The notes below the pieces were generated by a model, which made no database searches, was not told the DNA's origin, and was given only the letters and a program-made list of their open reading frames with translations. Below, in pieces: positions 42,698-52,390 of a stretch of DNA of 64,000 nt; the stretch's first letter is position 1; the number at the start of each line of letters is the position of its first letter. The stretch lies in the NCBI RefSeq assembly GCF_025244665.1, contig NZ_CP104205.1:868001-932000 (forward strand), given 5' to 3'. A program made the translations under genes and the position numbers. Origin of the DNA: Maribacter litopenaei (GTDB lineage Bacteria; Bacteroidota; Bacteroidia; Flavobacteriales; Flavobacteriaceae).

Positions 42698-43461
42698 TTA
42701 TTTTCCATTCAGCATATTATAAATCAACGCAGTCACTATAATATCACTTTCGGCATTATGTTCTTTCAAATTCGGTTTAAGTGCTTGCCATTCCTTTTTA
42801 TTTCCAAACAGTTTGTCAGCTGAATTATATAATGAAATTTTAAATCCATATTTATGTCCAAGTTGTTTTCCTGTCAATTTCATTGTGTCAACTTTGTTCT
42901 TTTTCTTTAATGGAAATGGAATTCCAGCTTTTACAAATTCAGCGTGCAATACTTTGTAGTCAAACGCAATATTGTGTCCAACAATGTCATCTACTTTTGA
43001 TGATGCAACAGTCAAAGCTGATAGAGCTTTTTCTAATTCCACACCTTCTTTTTCACATTTTTCGTTGGTAATTCCGTGAATTTTTATAGCTTGTTTTGGA
43101 ATATCCTCTTTCTGTTTTATATAAAAAGTTTCTCCATCGTAATTTCCATTTATATCAACTAACATAAAAGCGAGTTGAACAATTCTTGGGAAGTTGTCTG
43201 AATGGTCAATAACATTTTGTTTTGTAACTCTAATCGAATTGTCAGTTATTAATCCAGTCGTTTCTGTGTCGAGAATTAATGCAATTGGTTTGAATGTACT
43301 TTTATTCTTTACTGGTTGTAACGCAACTTCTTTCTTAATTGTTTTTGTTACAACTTGTTTTTTTCCGAATTAGTTGTCGAAGTGTTTTTATTCGACTTTT
43401 TCATTCTGCTAAATCCGACTATAATTAATACGATTGCAATTATGATTATTAAAAAGTCCAT
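42698..43461 (-). CDS. Cassette 2: membrane-anchored DEDDh 3'-5' exonuclease (A-run frameshift)
   Basis: The start at 43461 gives one membrane helix (MDFLIIIIAIVLIIVGF), then a Lys/Ser/Thr linker and the exonuclease domain. The DEDDh motifs are present: ILDTETTGL (Asp/Glu), VGHNIAFDYKVL (Asp) and EHNAESDIIVTA (His/Asp). It resembles the proofreading fold of DnaQ but has a membrane anchor. The frame slips at the A-run near 43368-43378 (seven As, eight needed), a homopolymer slip. 254 residues after repair. Role is unknown; a nuclease in a mobile cassette could act on incoming DNA, but this is a guess. Confidence 0.82.
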
Positions 43462-43479
43462 TCGTTGGTTTTATATTAT

Positions 43480-43612
43480 GGCTAACGGTCTAGTATAACC
43501 GTCAGTTACGGGTTAATATGCGTTAATTTTCGGTTAAGCACTGACCTTAGCAATTCCGAGTGGATTCGGACGTAGTCGAATCCGCCGTAATTGCGGTTAT
43601 ACATTGTTAGCC
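43480..43612. repeat. attC-like palindrome 3
   Basis: Left core GGCTAAC, right core GTTAGCC. Inner part GTATAACCGTCAGTTACGG / CCGTAATTGCGGTTATAC. Almost identical to palindrome 14 (58832-58964), though 15 kb apart. Confidence 0.8.
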
Positions 43613-43624
43613 ACTGGCTTTTTT

Positions 43625-44122
43625 TCAGTTCCATATTTCTTTAATTCTGTCAATCCAATTTTTTTTAGTTTGTTCAGTTTTCATTCTCAACTTTTTAATC
43701 GGATTAAAGTCAACTTCGTAAGCGGTTTCAATAATTCGCTTTTTCGGTTTATAAATTTTTCCATTTTCGTCCTCAATAAATGGATAGCAATAAACTGTAT
43801 TTTTAAATCTCGGATTGTCAATTGGTATTTCAAATTTCATAACAGCCTTTTTAATAAAGTCCATTTCAAATCCGTTATTCGATAGTTCCTTTTCAAGTAT
43901 TCCACGCAATTTTTTCAAATCCGCTTTTAATGGTCTGATATCCGTTTCTACAGGTTCAATTCCGCTATTCAGAATGTCAATCTCAATTTCTTTTACGTTT
44001 TTGTCACGAGCTATGTAATTCAACCAGTCAGCCATATATCCACCATCATAGTATCCGAGTGTACTCAAGTAGCTCAACGCTAAATTTCCTGGTATTCCAT
44101 TTAAGTTTCTCGTTTTTCCCAT
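43625..44122 (-). CDS. Cassette 3: unknown 165-residue protein
   Basis: MGKTRNLNGIPGNLALSYLSTLGYYDGGYMADWLNYIARD at the N-terminus, then a helical region and a C-terminus rich in Lys. No signal or membrane segment. Similar proteins with MGKTRNLNGIPGNLA occur in other flavobacterial cassettes by my recollection, but no function is attached. Stop lies 12 bases from the palindrome core. Confidence 0.75.
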   Translation of the reverse strand: MGKTRNLNGIPGNLALSYLSTLGYYDGGYMADWLNYIARDKNVKEIEIDILNSGIEPVETDIRPLKADLKKLRGILEKELSNNGFEMDFIKKAVMKFEIPIDNPRFKNTVYCYPFIEDENGKIYKPKKRIIETAYEVDFNPIKKLRMKTEQTKKNWIDRIKEIWN

Positions 44123-44139
44123 CGTAGGTTTTAGCTTGT

Positions 44140-44272
44140 GGCTAACGGTTTTGGCTATGGTTTCGTTGCGGAATGGTTCGGCAGAACTATTCCGCCGTAA
44201 ACCAAAGTTAGCAAATACACTGGAATTTCCGGCAGGAAATTCCGCCGCAATGAACTATAGCCGGTGTTGGCA
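44140..44272. repeat. attC-like palindrome 4
   Basis: Left core GGCTAAC (pairs with the start of cassette 3), right core GTTGGCA (starts cassette 4). The outer cores do not match each other, but the inner stem does: GGCTATGGTTTCGTTGCGG with CCGCAATGAACTATAGCC. Inner hairpin GGAATTTCC-GGCA-GGAAATTCC. Confidence 0.82.
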
Positions 44273-44291
44273 ATAGTGTTTTTATTTTCGG

Positions 44292-44792
44292 TCAAAATGG
44301 CCATCCGTTTATCATTTTATAATTCGTTTTTGGGTCAAATTCAATTCCGATTTCTTTTTTCGGATTCCACTGTTGGTTTATAAATTCAGCTGGATTTTTG
44401 GTTATGTCAGTCCAATTAGTGTTCGGGAAAACATAAAGTTTCCAATGGTCAGAATCCCAAGTTCCGTAAAGTTTTTCATTCGGCAAGTAGAGCAGGATGT
44501 ATTCAGGGTCATAATGTTCGCATTGGTCAGTCAGATTGATTGCAGGAATTTCGTAATAAGATTTTCCGCTAATGTTTCCCTCAATCCATACTTTACCGAG
44601 TTCCAGTTTGTCAAAGTCAATAATTCCGACAAAGTCAGGTTCCACAGTTTTGTGGTCGTAAATCAATTCCGATTTTGCTTTTAGAAATTCAGTCAAATCT
44701 TTTGGTAAATCCATATTCTGTCCAAAGATTGGGAAGGCAATTAAATAAACTAAAATTATTATTCCTCTTTGCATTTCCGACATTATTGCCAA
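44292..44792 (-). CDS. Cassette 4: secreted protein of unknown function
   Basis: 166 residues (alternative starts at residues 4 and 7). The signal MQRGIIILVYLIAFPIFGQ leads to a mature part with aromatic residues and a motif-like WNPKKEIGIEFDPKTNYKM near the end. No domain recognised. The start overlaps palindrome 5 by a few bases (the longest ATG is in the core), so the start at residue 4 or 7 is more likely. Confidence 0.7.
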   Translation of the reverse strand: MAIMSEMQRGIIILVYLIAFPIFGQNMDLPKDLTEFLKAKSELIYDHKTVEPDFVGIIDFDKLELGKVWIEGNISGKSYYEIPAINLTDQCEHYDPEYILLYLPNEKLYGTWDSDHWKLYVFPNTNWTDITKNPAEFINQQWNPKKEIGIEFDPKTNYKMINGWPF

Positions 44793-44909
44793 CGGTTGGG
44801 CTATGAGTAGTTGCGTGGTTTAGCACCTAACTTTGCAAGTACACACCAAACTGAAAATCCGCGAGGATTTTCAGAAGTAGGCGAGAACCAGCAATTACTT
44901 ATAGCCAAT
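44787..44909. repeat. attC-like palindrome 5, interrupted by IS copy 2
   Basis: Left core TGCCAAC. Contains the inner hairpin GAAAATCC-GCGA-GGATTTTC. It ends in CAAT (44906-44909), which is repeated at 46635-46638 after the IS, a 4-bp target duplication. The right core GTTGGCA is at 46639-46645. Confidence 0.85.
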
Positions 44910-46634
44910 GTAACCGTTGCACAAGATATTAATCCGTGAAAAAATGGATCCGTACAAGCCCCTCTAAGGGGCTTTTTTCTTGTCCGGTCAGAAACGGAAG
45001 TCCAAATTCCGATGCTTTACAAAAGCACCGAACAACGGTTCAAGGGCACTTTTGGCCCATCTTGCCAAAGCTGGTGTCATTACCCCGCTTTCTGCCCGTT
45101 TTTGGTCGAATTTCAGGTACTTCTTCAAATTATATGCGATGGCGGATAGGTGCATCACCTTGTTGGCCTGCCCTAGCCCTATCGTATTTATCTTCCTTAG
45201 CCCCATGAACTGGGTCAGGGTCCCGAACACGGGCTCCACGGTGCCCTGCCTTTTGCCCTTCATGTAACGGCCCTGTGGGCTCTCCACCCTTGCGATGTTG
45301 CGTTCGTATTCCTCGCGGTAATAGGTGACGCTGAACTTCTTCTCCTGGGCACTTTTACCAAGACAGCTCCTGCGCAGTGGGCAATCGGTACAGACATGCT
45401 TTCTTGCCCTATATTCCTTCTTTTTCGTTCCCGTGCGATAGTCGTCGAACACCTTGGTGAACGGTATTACCTTTCCCTTTGGGCATAGGTAATGGTCGTG
45501 TTCCCCGATGTATTGGAACCCATCGGGCCCGCCCTTGTAGGTGCCATGGGGCGGTATGAAGCTTTTAAGTCCCCTTTCCTCCGAGAAAGGCATAGTTCTC
45601 GCCGCTACTGTAGCCGGTATCGGCCACACAGTTCTCCCACACAAGGCCCTGTTGCCACAACCGTTTCCTGAGCCTGTCGACGATATCGGGCAACTGTTGG
45701 TTGTCCTTTCCGTCGGCGTGGTAGGCCCTGATATCCGTTATCACGTGGTGGGCCGTATCCACGCTCAGTTGGGAGAGGTAGTTCAGCTTTCTTGCCTTGC
45801 CCGGTTTTACGCTGATGCGCGCATCGGAGTCCGTAGGGCTATAATGGGTCTTGTTACTGGTATACTTGGCCACCTTGTTCCCGGCTCCCGGCCTTTGGTC
45901 CCATTCCTGGCCCACTTCCTGTTGCGGCCCTTTATCGTATCGAGTTCGTTCTTGTTGGCCGAAATAGTGCGCTGGCCCTTGTCGGACCTGTCGCCCTTGC
46001 TCTTTCTGTGCGGTTCCCCTTTGTCCATCGAACTGAGCGCACGTACCTTTCTCAGGTGCTCGTCAAGTTCATCTTCCGGCACCTTGAGCTCCAAGGTGTC
46101 CATACTGGCATTGGCCTTAACGGGGGCCGAATCTATGGCCTGGGTATGGCCGCTCACCATGCCCGCATCCACGCACATGGCCAGCACCTTTGTAAAGACT
46201 TCCTCGAAGACCGACTCCGGGTAGAGTTGCCGGGTACGGCTTATCGTGGAATGCCATGGCAGCTCCTCGTCGATATCATAGCCAATGAAATACAGGATGT
46301 CCAAGCGCATCGAACAATGGTCGATAAGCTTACGGTCACTGATGATGTTCTCCGAGATAGCCCACAAGACAAAGCTTGAAGAACACCACGGGGTCGATGC
46401 TCTTCTGCCCGCTCTCACCATAATACGGACGGGTAAGCATGTAAAGGAAACGCAGATCCAAAACGCCTTTTAAACGACGGTAGAAATTCGTCTCCGGTAC
46501 CCGATCACTTAATTGGAAATTATTGAAAAGCTTCTCTTGATAATCCTTTTTTCCCTGCATACCTAAAGTTACCATCCTTTTACGGATCGGCAAGATCGAA
46601 ATGCCCCTTTTTTTATAACTTGTGCAACAGGCAC
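44910..46634 (-). mobile_element. IS1182-like element, copy 2 (inverted orientation)
   Basis: 1725 bp, opposite in orientation to copies 1 and 3, with ends GTAACCGTTGC and GCAACAGGCAC. Target duplication CAAT on both sides. It shares the variants of copy 1 (for example TCTCGG and AATGGGACC positions) and differs by a Pro/Ser change (PTDSDAR for PTDPDAR), so it is closest to copy 1. The insertion point is the same base position of the palindrome as in the other copies. Confidence 0.9.
44988..46575 (-). CDS. IS1182-family transposase, copy 2 (frame breaks)
   Basis: The same protein as copy 1 (DDE core DSAPVKANAS, YHADGKDNQ and VEPVFGTLTQF). Breaks sit at the same places as in copy 1, near 46355 (TCTCCGAGATAG) and 45583 (CCTCCGAGAAAGG). 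See copy 1 for domain layout. Confidence 0.85.
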
Positions 46635-46701
46635 CAATGTTGGCAATAGTTATAGTTTAATCTAGGCACATAGTAATTCTATAAACCAAATTACATCTTT
46701 C

Positions 46702-47415
46702 TTAAAGAAAAAAAGTTGCGCCTACTCTCATTGTATTGATATCATTTGTAAAGTTTGGATACCAGCCAGCGTTGACTTTAAATTTGTTAGGGGTAATTAT
46801 GTAATTAAAATTAACTTCAGCTTGCCAAATAGTGTCAAAATCAAACATTGTAACAATAGGATTTAAAAAAACAAATGCTTGTTTGCTAAATTTCAAGCTC
46901 ATATTTGTTTGAAACCCGAAACCACTTTCTTTAGGTTCTGTTAAATACACGTAATTAACCCCTGGGAATAGTGATATATTCTTATTTAATACTATACCAA
47001 CTACTGCACCAGCTGCTAAAGACCAAGTGTCTGAACCAAGTCCATTGTCGACAGAACCTGTTGGGATACTAATGTCTGCAAAAGGTGCAATGGCGATAAC
47101 AGTTTTTGATATATTCCGCTTGACTGCATTAAAGTAACGCACTCTTACATCCGAAAGCCCAAACTTATTAGTTGCATCATTATACAAAAGTGGAACTTCT
47201 GCTAATAAAAGGTTATCAGGGTTGAAGGCATATTGAAAATTAATTCTCGTGCCATAGGTAGCAAAACCATCATAGGCATTGTACTCACCTAAGGTATTTA
47301 TTTGCGTGTATAGATTGGTAGGCTTAGAAGGGTCTATTTCTACCGAAGTATCTTGTGCCTGTGTGTATTGAAGGCATAAAGAAAATAACAAGCATATTAA
47401 ATATATATTTTTCAT
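46702..47415 (-). CDS. Cassette 5, gene 2: outer-membrane beta-barrel protein (copy A)
   Basis: 237 residues with a signal (MKNIYLICLLFSLCLQYTQAQ). The mature protein alternates hydrophobic and polar residues with aromatic girdles and ends in ...VGATFFL, typical of an outer-membrane barrel C-terminal strand. It is identical to the copy at 55924-56637 and similar to the one at 60345-61058. It overlaps no gene; it follows the amidohydrolase with a 6-base gap, so both are in one transcript. Function unknown; a transporter for the hydrolase product is a guess. Confidence 0.85.
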   Translation of the reverse strand: MKNIYLICLLFSLCLQYTQAQDTSVEIDPSKPTNLYTQINTLGEYNAYDGFATYGTRINFQYAFNPDNLLLAEVPLLYNDATNKFGLSDVRVRYFNAVKRNISKTVIAIAPFADISIPTGSVDNGLGSDTWSLAAGAVVGIVLNKNISLFPGVNYVYLTEPKESGFGFQTNMSLKFSKQAFVFLNPIVTMFDFDTIWQAEVNFNYIITPNKFKVNAGWYPNFTNDINTMRVGATFFL

Positions 47416-47421
47416 CTCTAA

Positions 47422-49138
47422 CTAATTTTTTTTGTAAATGGTTTCTCCTTCTTTAATGGTTTCAAGGACTTTGATTTCTTTAATTTTCATAGGGTCTACT
47501 TTCAAGGGGTTATTGTCCGGAATAACTAAATCTGCTAGCTTACCATTTTCTAAAGTCCCTTTTTTAGCTTCTTCAAAATACTGATAAGCCGCATTGATGG
47601 TAATTGCTTTTAAGGCTTGATATGGCGAAATCCTTTCGTCCGCACCTATAACTTCACCATTTCTTGAAACTCTGTTTACAGCCGTCCAAACAACCATCAT
47701 TTGGTCTATGGGTGCTACATTGAAATCTGTGTGGTTGGTAGGTTTCAATCCTTTTGAAATTGCCGTTTTCATTGGGCTTATAAAAGACGCTTGCTCCAAA
47801 CCTCTATTTTTTATATGGGCATCCGCAAAAAAGAAAGTATGCTCAGTGTAGAGCGATGGAATCATATTATACTCCACATATTTATCTAATTGGTCTCGGA
47901 CGTACAAATTGAGAATGGATAATTGTAGTTCTGCGTTCTTTGGTTGGATTTCCATTGCTAGCGAATTCGTGAGCTTTTATACACATATCTATGGCACCAT
48001 CACCATTAGCGTGAAAAGTTGATTGTAAACCTTTATCATACACGTTTTTTAGCATTTGGTTGACTTCGTCCTGCGAAAATGTAGATTCTCCTAACCAGTT
48101 TTCTTCACCACTAGGGCCACCAGTTAAATAAGGTGTTGTAAACAATGCTGTTCGTCCTTGAGGCGAGCCATCTATGGTTATTTTAATACCACCTAGTTTA
48201 AATCGATTATTGTATTTACCAAAATCATCAGCACTATAAAGTTTAAAAATTGTATCGAATTCGGTTATAAAAGGATAGGAAACAACATCAATGAATAAAG
48301 ACTTATTATCTGCACCTTTTTGAACGATTTGTATATCTCCTAAATGAGCCGCTCCATCTTGTGCAGTTGTAACTCCAGCCGCTGCATAAATCATTTGCCC
48401 ATCTTTAATTTGTTGTAACAGCTCTTCTTCAGTTGGCTTAGGTAATTGAGAAAAAATGGGTAAAAATGCGGTTTCCATTATCAAGCCATAAGGTTTATTG
48501 GTTCCAGGTTTTCTTACGATAATTCCTCCGGGTGGTGTTTCGGTTTTTTCAGAAAACCCAAATTGTTCTAAAGCTTTAGAGTTTAAAACAGCTCCGTGCA
48601 AAGAAACGTGCATCACCATTACAGGATTATTTGGAAAGGCTTCATCTAAGTCGTCCCGATTTAATAATTTACCTTCGGCATCACGGTATCGTCATAGCCA
48701 TAGCCCATTATTAATTTACCATCTCGGTATGTTTTTTTCTGATTGAAGGTTTTGTAAAGCTTTTACTACACCAGCTACATTATCAGCTTCTCCAACAGGT
48801 GAGGGCGAACAATTGGCCTGAGTGCTCATTCCTAATGAATTAATAAAATGAGAATGTGGGTCGATAAAGCTAGGCATTAAGGTTTTACCATTTAAGTCTA
48901 TCATTTGATGACCGTTTCCTGCTATTTCCATAGCTTCACTTGAGTCACCTACAAATAATATTCTACCGTCCCTAACTACAATCGCTTCGGCATATTCGGG
49001 ATTTTCTCCTGTCATAGTAATAATGTCTCCACCATAATAGACAACAGCATTATTTTCTACTCGTTGTTTTTCATTTTTTTTACAAGAGAATAATAGACAT
49101 ATTCCCAAAATCAGTAACAAGGTTTTTTTTGTTTTCAT
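47422..49138 (-). CDS. Cassette 5, gene 1: lipoprotein amidohydrolase, copy A (three frame breaks)
   Basis: A 571-residue protein (compare the intact copy at 56644-58359) with signal and lipobox LLFSC. It belongs to the YtcJ-like amidohydrolase 3 group: TLMPSFIDPHSHF is the first metal His pair, DGSPQGRTALF and HANGDGAIDMCI follow, then TDFNV and GTLENGKLADLVI. In this copy the frame is lost at 47894-47899 (TCTCGG for TCCGG), 48674-48678 (TTCGG for TTCCGG) and 48722-48727 (TCTCGG for TCTGG). Copy B is intact at all three places, so the sites differ only by these motif errors. Substrate is unknown; exoenzyme amidase or carbamoylase activity is typical of the family. Confidence 0.88.
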
Positions 49139-49157
49139 ATTCTTTGGTTTTAATTAT

Positions 49158-49288
49158 TGCCAACGGTTTTGTATAAGATTAGTGGCGTGTTTAAGCACCT
49201 AATTTAGCAAATAAACACCGGATAGAAAATCCGCGAGGATTTTCGTAAGTAGGCGAGGACTAGCCATTAATTTTATACGGTGTTGTAA
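49158..49288. repeat. attC-like palindrome 6
   Basis: Left core TGCCAAC (pairs with GTTGGCA at the start of cassette 5), right core GTTGTAA. Inner hairpin AAAATCC-GCGA-GGATTTT. Confidence 0.82.
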
Positions 49289-49292
49289 CCAG

Positions 49293-50096
49293 TTATTTTT
49301 TGTTCAGTTTTTGTTTAAATTCCATTATTTCAAAACTATAAATTTCGTTAAGAAACTCGTTGTAAACATCATCTCTTTTGTAGTGAATATTATTTTCTGC
49401 TTTTAAAATATTTTCTTTTGCCTTTTCGATTTGCCCTAGTTTTAGGTAAGCTTTTGCTATTCCAAAATACGATTCAGGAACATTTTCGGTTTGCTTTAAA
49501 GCTCTTTGAAATTCGGAAATCGCTTTTTCGTAATTCCCAAGTTCATACTCACAAAGTCCGAGATAAACGAAACTATAAATATCAGCCCAATCCTCTTTTT
49601 GGTTCTTGATATTACGATTAAATAACTCAATCGCTTTTGGATAGTCTTTTTTTCCGAAATAACATTCTCCTCGCAAGAAGTCAATATCTTCTCCCCAAGG
49701 TGCGTCTACAAATTTTGGTGTTAAACTGTCTAATGTATTAAAATCATTTAAGGCATTGTCAAAGTCTCGTAATTTTCTCAATTTCATCCAACCTCGATAT
49801 CCTAAATGTAATTTTGGGTCAAGTTCTACAGCTTTATCTAAAAGTTCAAAGCCTTTTGCGTATTCGCCTCTTTTGTTGAAAGCTACGGATTGTTCAAAAT
49901 ACACATCTGAATAATCCGGGTTTTGTAATTTTAAAATGTCAAACATACTTTGTGAAAAGTAAAGACCTTGAGAATGTTCAGCAATTTTGAATCTTCTTTC
50001 TTTTGGTGCTAGAGCTATAAAGTATAGAATGACTATTGAAAATGCAAAAAGCAAAATTGTAAAAACCACTTTAATTATTTTTATAAAAATTTTCAT
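49293..50096 (-). CDS. Cassette 6, gene 2: membrane-anchored TPR protein
   Basis: 267 residues: one N-terminal membrane helix (VVFTILLFAFSIVILYFIAL), then tetratricopeptide repeats, for example RGEYAKGFELLDKAVELDPK, KKDYPKAIELFNRNIKNQ and ELGNYEKAISEFQRALKQ. The repeats suggest a protein-binding scaffold on the outer face of the inner membrane. It follows the 165-residue gene with a 5-base gap. No partner is visible. Confidence 0.83.
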   Translation of the reverse strand: MKIFIKIIKVVFTILLFAFSIVILYFIALAPKERRFKIAEHSQGLYFSQSMFDILKLQNPDYSDVYFEQSVAFNKRGEYAKGFELLDKAVELDPKLHLGYRGWMKLRKLRDFDNALNDFNTLDSLTPKFVDAPWGEDIDFLRGECYFGKKDYPKAIELFNRNIKNQKEDWADIYSFVYLGLCEYELGNYEKAISEFQRALKQTENVPESYFGIAKAYLKLGQIEKAKENILKAENNIHYKRDDVYNEFLNEIYSFEIMEFKQKLNKK

Positions 50097-50101
50097 AACC
50101 T

Positions 50102-50599
50102 CTAGAATATATCAACGATTTTACCATTTTCTATTTTAAAGTTTAATACATAATAACTATCAAGAGATTCATCTTTCCATTTGCCTGCTTGCCAACCTTT
50201 CAACCTTTTAATAGATTCTTGAATTTGTTTAATATTATTAGATTTAAAACTATTTTCTTTTAAGTCTGAATTAACCATTTTTACTCGAAATCTACCTACG
50301 CTATTTTCACAATTAACTATAAATCTGAAAGTTATGAATCCTGATTCATTAAAACTCAGATTATTTATAAGTTTGTTTAGTTCATTTTTTATAGTTTTTT
50401 CTCCGCCTTGATAATATGTTTCAACCGAGTAGTATTGTGTAATTCTGTCTTCATTACAAACTATAAATTCAGAATTGTCAATATTTTCATCAAATGCAAT
50501 ATCTCCTATTCTATGAGTTGTTTGGTAATAAACCCAAACAGCAAGAGTCAAAGCTAATACAAAGCTAGAAAGTAAGAGTATGTTCAGTTTGTTTTTCAA
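50102..50599 (-). CDS. Cassette 6, gene 1: membrane-anchored protein of unknown function
   Basis: 165 residues with one N-terminal helix (MKNKLNILLLSSFVLALTLAVWVY) and a mature part of mixed strands and helices that includes two cysteines (VCNED and VNCEN). No domain recognised. It is the first gene of the cassette, transcribed with the TPR gene. Confidence 0.7.
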   Translation of the reverse strand: MKNKLNILLLSSFVLALTLAVWVYYQTTHRIGDIAFDENIDNSEFIVCNEDRITQYYSVETYYQGGEKTIKNELNKLINNLSFNESGFITFRFIVNCENSVGRFRVKMVNSDLKENSFKSNNIKQIQESIKRLKGWQAGKWKDESLDSYYVLNFKIENGKIVDIF

Positions 50600-50628
50600 T
50601 TCAGATTTTCGTTTTGAGTGGTAATTGG

Positions 50629-50759
50629 TTACAACGGTTTTGTGTATGATTAGTTGCGGGAAAATCAGCAGGATTTTTCCGCCATAAACGAAAGATAATT
50701 AATAAGATTGAATTTCCGAGAGGAAATTCAGCCGCAATTAATTATACACGTTGTTGTAG
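50629..50759. repeat. attC-like palindrome 7
   Basis: Left core TTACAAC (pairs with the start of cassette 6), right core GTTGTAG. Outer stem GTGTATGATTAGTTGCGG / CCGCAATTAATTATACAC: near-complementary over 18 bases. Confidence 0.85.
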
Positions 50760-50767
50760 CACGTTAT

Positions 50768-51426
50768 TTATTCAGTCGCAAAGTGTTTTCGCAATTCCGA
50801 TTTGTCTACCTCACGTTCTATTCTTGCGCTGTCGATTGCTTCTTTCAAGTCAGTCCATTCGGAATATGCGTTACTATTCGCAAAAGAACCATCGTAAAAG
50901 TAGTCGTTCATTTTTTCAGTCAAATTTTCATAATAATCTTTTTGGAAAAATAATCGGCATCCACCAGTTCGCAATGTCTCAACCAATAATTCCTCATTCT
51001 TTGGTTTTGGAAATAAGTTTTTCATTAGCCCATTTGTCAACATTGCAAGTTGTCCGCCATCAAGTTCTTTTGATTTGTACTCATAACTTTCGGATTGGTT
51101 TTCTGCCGAATTTGAGAATAAATTCACAGAACTATGGAAATAAACTTTTTCAACCATTCCATTCCGTTTTTCATTACGAGTAGTAAATTCAGATAAATCT
51201 AATGAAACGATTTCCTCATTATGTGCTGCTTGAGTTATTTCTTTACTTAAACTTGAATTGAATTCAAACACATATTTTTCTCCGTTCATTCCAAAGTTAT
51301 AACTCTTTCGTCCGAAGGAAGAGTATAGCTGCTCCATTCAACTTCTGCTAAATCAAATACCAAAACTCTCTGATTAGATGCTTTTATGTGAGATTCTGTT
51401 ATTCCAATTACTCTAAAGTCTTTCAT
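50768..51426 (-). CDS. Cassette 7: unknown protein (frameshifted)
   Basis: Starts MKDFRVIGITESHIKASNQR at 51426. The frame is broken at 51311-51316: CGTCCGAAGG where one base of CCNGA is missing (TCNGG on the coding strand). Repair gives YTLPSGRKSYNFGMNGEKYVFEF and ends at 50768, inside palindrome 7's far end. About 220 residues, mixed strand and helix, no known domain. Confidence 0.72.
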
Positions 51427-51448
51427 TTTATTGGTTGGTTTTAATGTG

Positions 51449-51577
51449 CTACAACGGTTCGTGTATGATTAGTGCGGGTTGAAACCCGTAGGATTTCGGC
51501 CAGTACCATCGCTTTTAAATATACGTAGATTTTCCGTTAGGAAAATCGGCCAGCATTAATTATATATATTGTTAGCG
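51449..51577. repeat. attC-like palindrome 8
   Basis: Left core CTACAAC (pairs with the start of cassette 7), right core GTTAGCG. Inner hairpins are GAAACCCGTAGGATTTC and GATTTTCC-GTTA-GGAAAATC. Confidence 0.8.
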
Positions 51578-51908
51578 TAATTGTGGCGTTGCCCTTTTCA
51601 TGGGCAGAAAGCGGACATTTTCTTTTGTCCCAGTGCCCTTTTTGCCCTTTTCATCCACCACGGAGTGGGAAGTCTGAGTTCTGCTTGCGTACCCCTTGCG
51701 AACAGATTGGAAAGCCTTTTACACGTCCGAGTCGGATCCTTTCTGCGTACTCCTTGCGTACCGGGGCAAAAAAGGGAAGGCCCCGAACCGATAATTATTT
51801 TTTTAAGAACACCGAAACCAAAACAGGGGAGTACGGACCGGAGAACAAGAGACCCTTAAATTCCAAAAATAACCCCGACCAATAAATTTGAACGGCATTT
51901 ACGCTAAC
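51571..51908 (+). ncRNA. Cassette 8: gene-less cassette or small unknown gene (copy A)
   Basis: About 338 bp, with a diverged second copy at 58506-58838. No minus-strand gene is visible, unlike every other cassette. One plus-strand frame of 100 residues (51583-51885) exists, but the matching frame in the other copy is shifted by one base at TTTTACACGTCCG versus TTTTCCCGTCCG, so coding is doubtful. It contains self-complementary pieces. It could be a non-coding RNA or a promoter-type cassette. I give the strand of the only long frame. Confidence 0.35.
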
Positions 51909-52034
51909 GGTTGGGCTATGATTTCGTTGCGGACATTTCCAACGGAAATTGTCCGGGAGAAATCGGGCCCTGTTAATGGTTTATAGTTTTAAATTTAGCG
52001 AAAATGCAGCAATGAATTATAGCCGGTGTTAGAG
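51902..52034. repeat. attC-like palindrome 9
   Basis: Left core CGCTAAC (pairs with GTTAGCG at the start of cassette 8), right core GTTAGAG. Contains two inner hairpins. Confidence 0.8.
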
Positions 52035-52048
52035 AACGGTTTTATTAT

Positions 52049-52255
52049 TTATTTTTTACTGCCTGAACTTGATAAAAAGGGAGCGAACATTTTTCGATGG
52101 CCTCGCTTTACCTCCAAATACAAAATGGGTTTTCTTTTTTTATTTTTTCGTCCGAGTGGGAGGTCGGACTGGGTATTAATGGCGACCGAGTAAAAGGTCG
52201 GTTCAGGTTTTGTTAACGGTTCGTCCGTGCCATGTTTGGTCGGGCTTTGCCCCAC
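52049..52255 (-). CDS. Cassette 9: small unknown protein
   Basis: 68 residues, MGQSPTKHGTDEPLTKPEPTF..., rich in Lys, Arg and Pro. The cassette is only 239 bp, so this frame fills it. Codon use is compatible with neighbours, but coding is not certain. Confidence 0.45.
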   Translation of the reverse strand: MGQSPTKHGTDEPLTKPEPTFYSVAINTQSDLPLGRKNKKRKPILYLEVKRGHRKMFAPFLSSSGSKK

Positions 52256-52259
52256 TGTT

Positions 52260-52390
52260 CTCTAACGTGTTTGTATATGATTAGTGGCGTGTTTAAGCAC
52301 CTAATTTAACAAATAAAAACTGAATAGAAAATCCGCGAGGATTTTCATAAGTAGGCGAGGACTAGCCATTAATTATATACGCTGTTGCCA
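52260..52390. repeat. attC-like palindrome 10
   Basis: Left core CTCTAAC (pairs with GTTAGAG), right core GTTGCCA. Inner hairpin AAAATCC-GCGA-GGATTTT. The body is almost the same as palindrome 6. Confidence 0.82.

Noticed and set aside
46008..46473. Long frames antisense to the IS transposases
   Set aside because: High GC content of the IS creates open antisense frames; the same occurs in all three copies, with no start signals.
51583..51885. 100-residue plus-strand protein in cassette 8
   Set aside because: The frame is not preserved in the second copy of the cassette; coding not supported, so listed only as a possible RNA or small gene.
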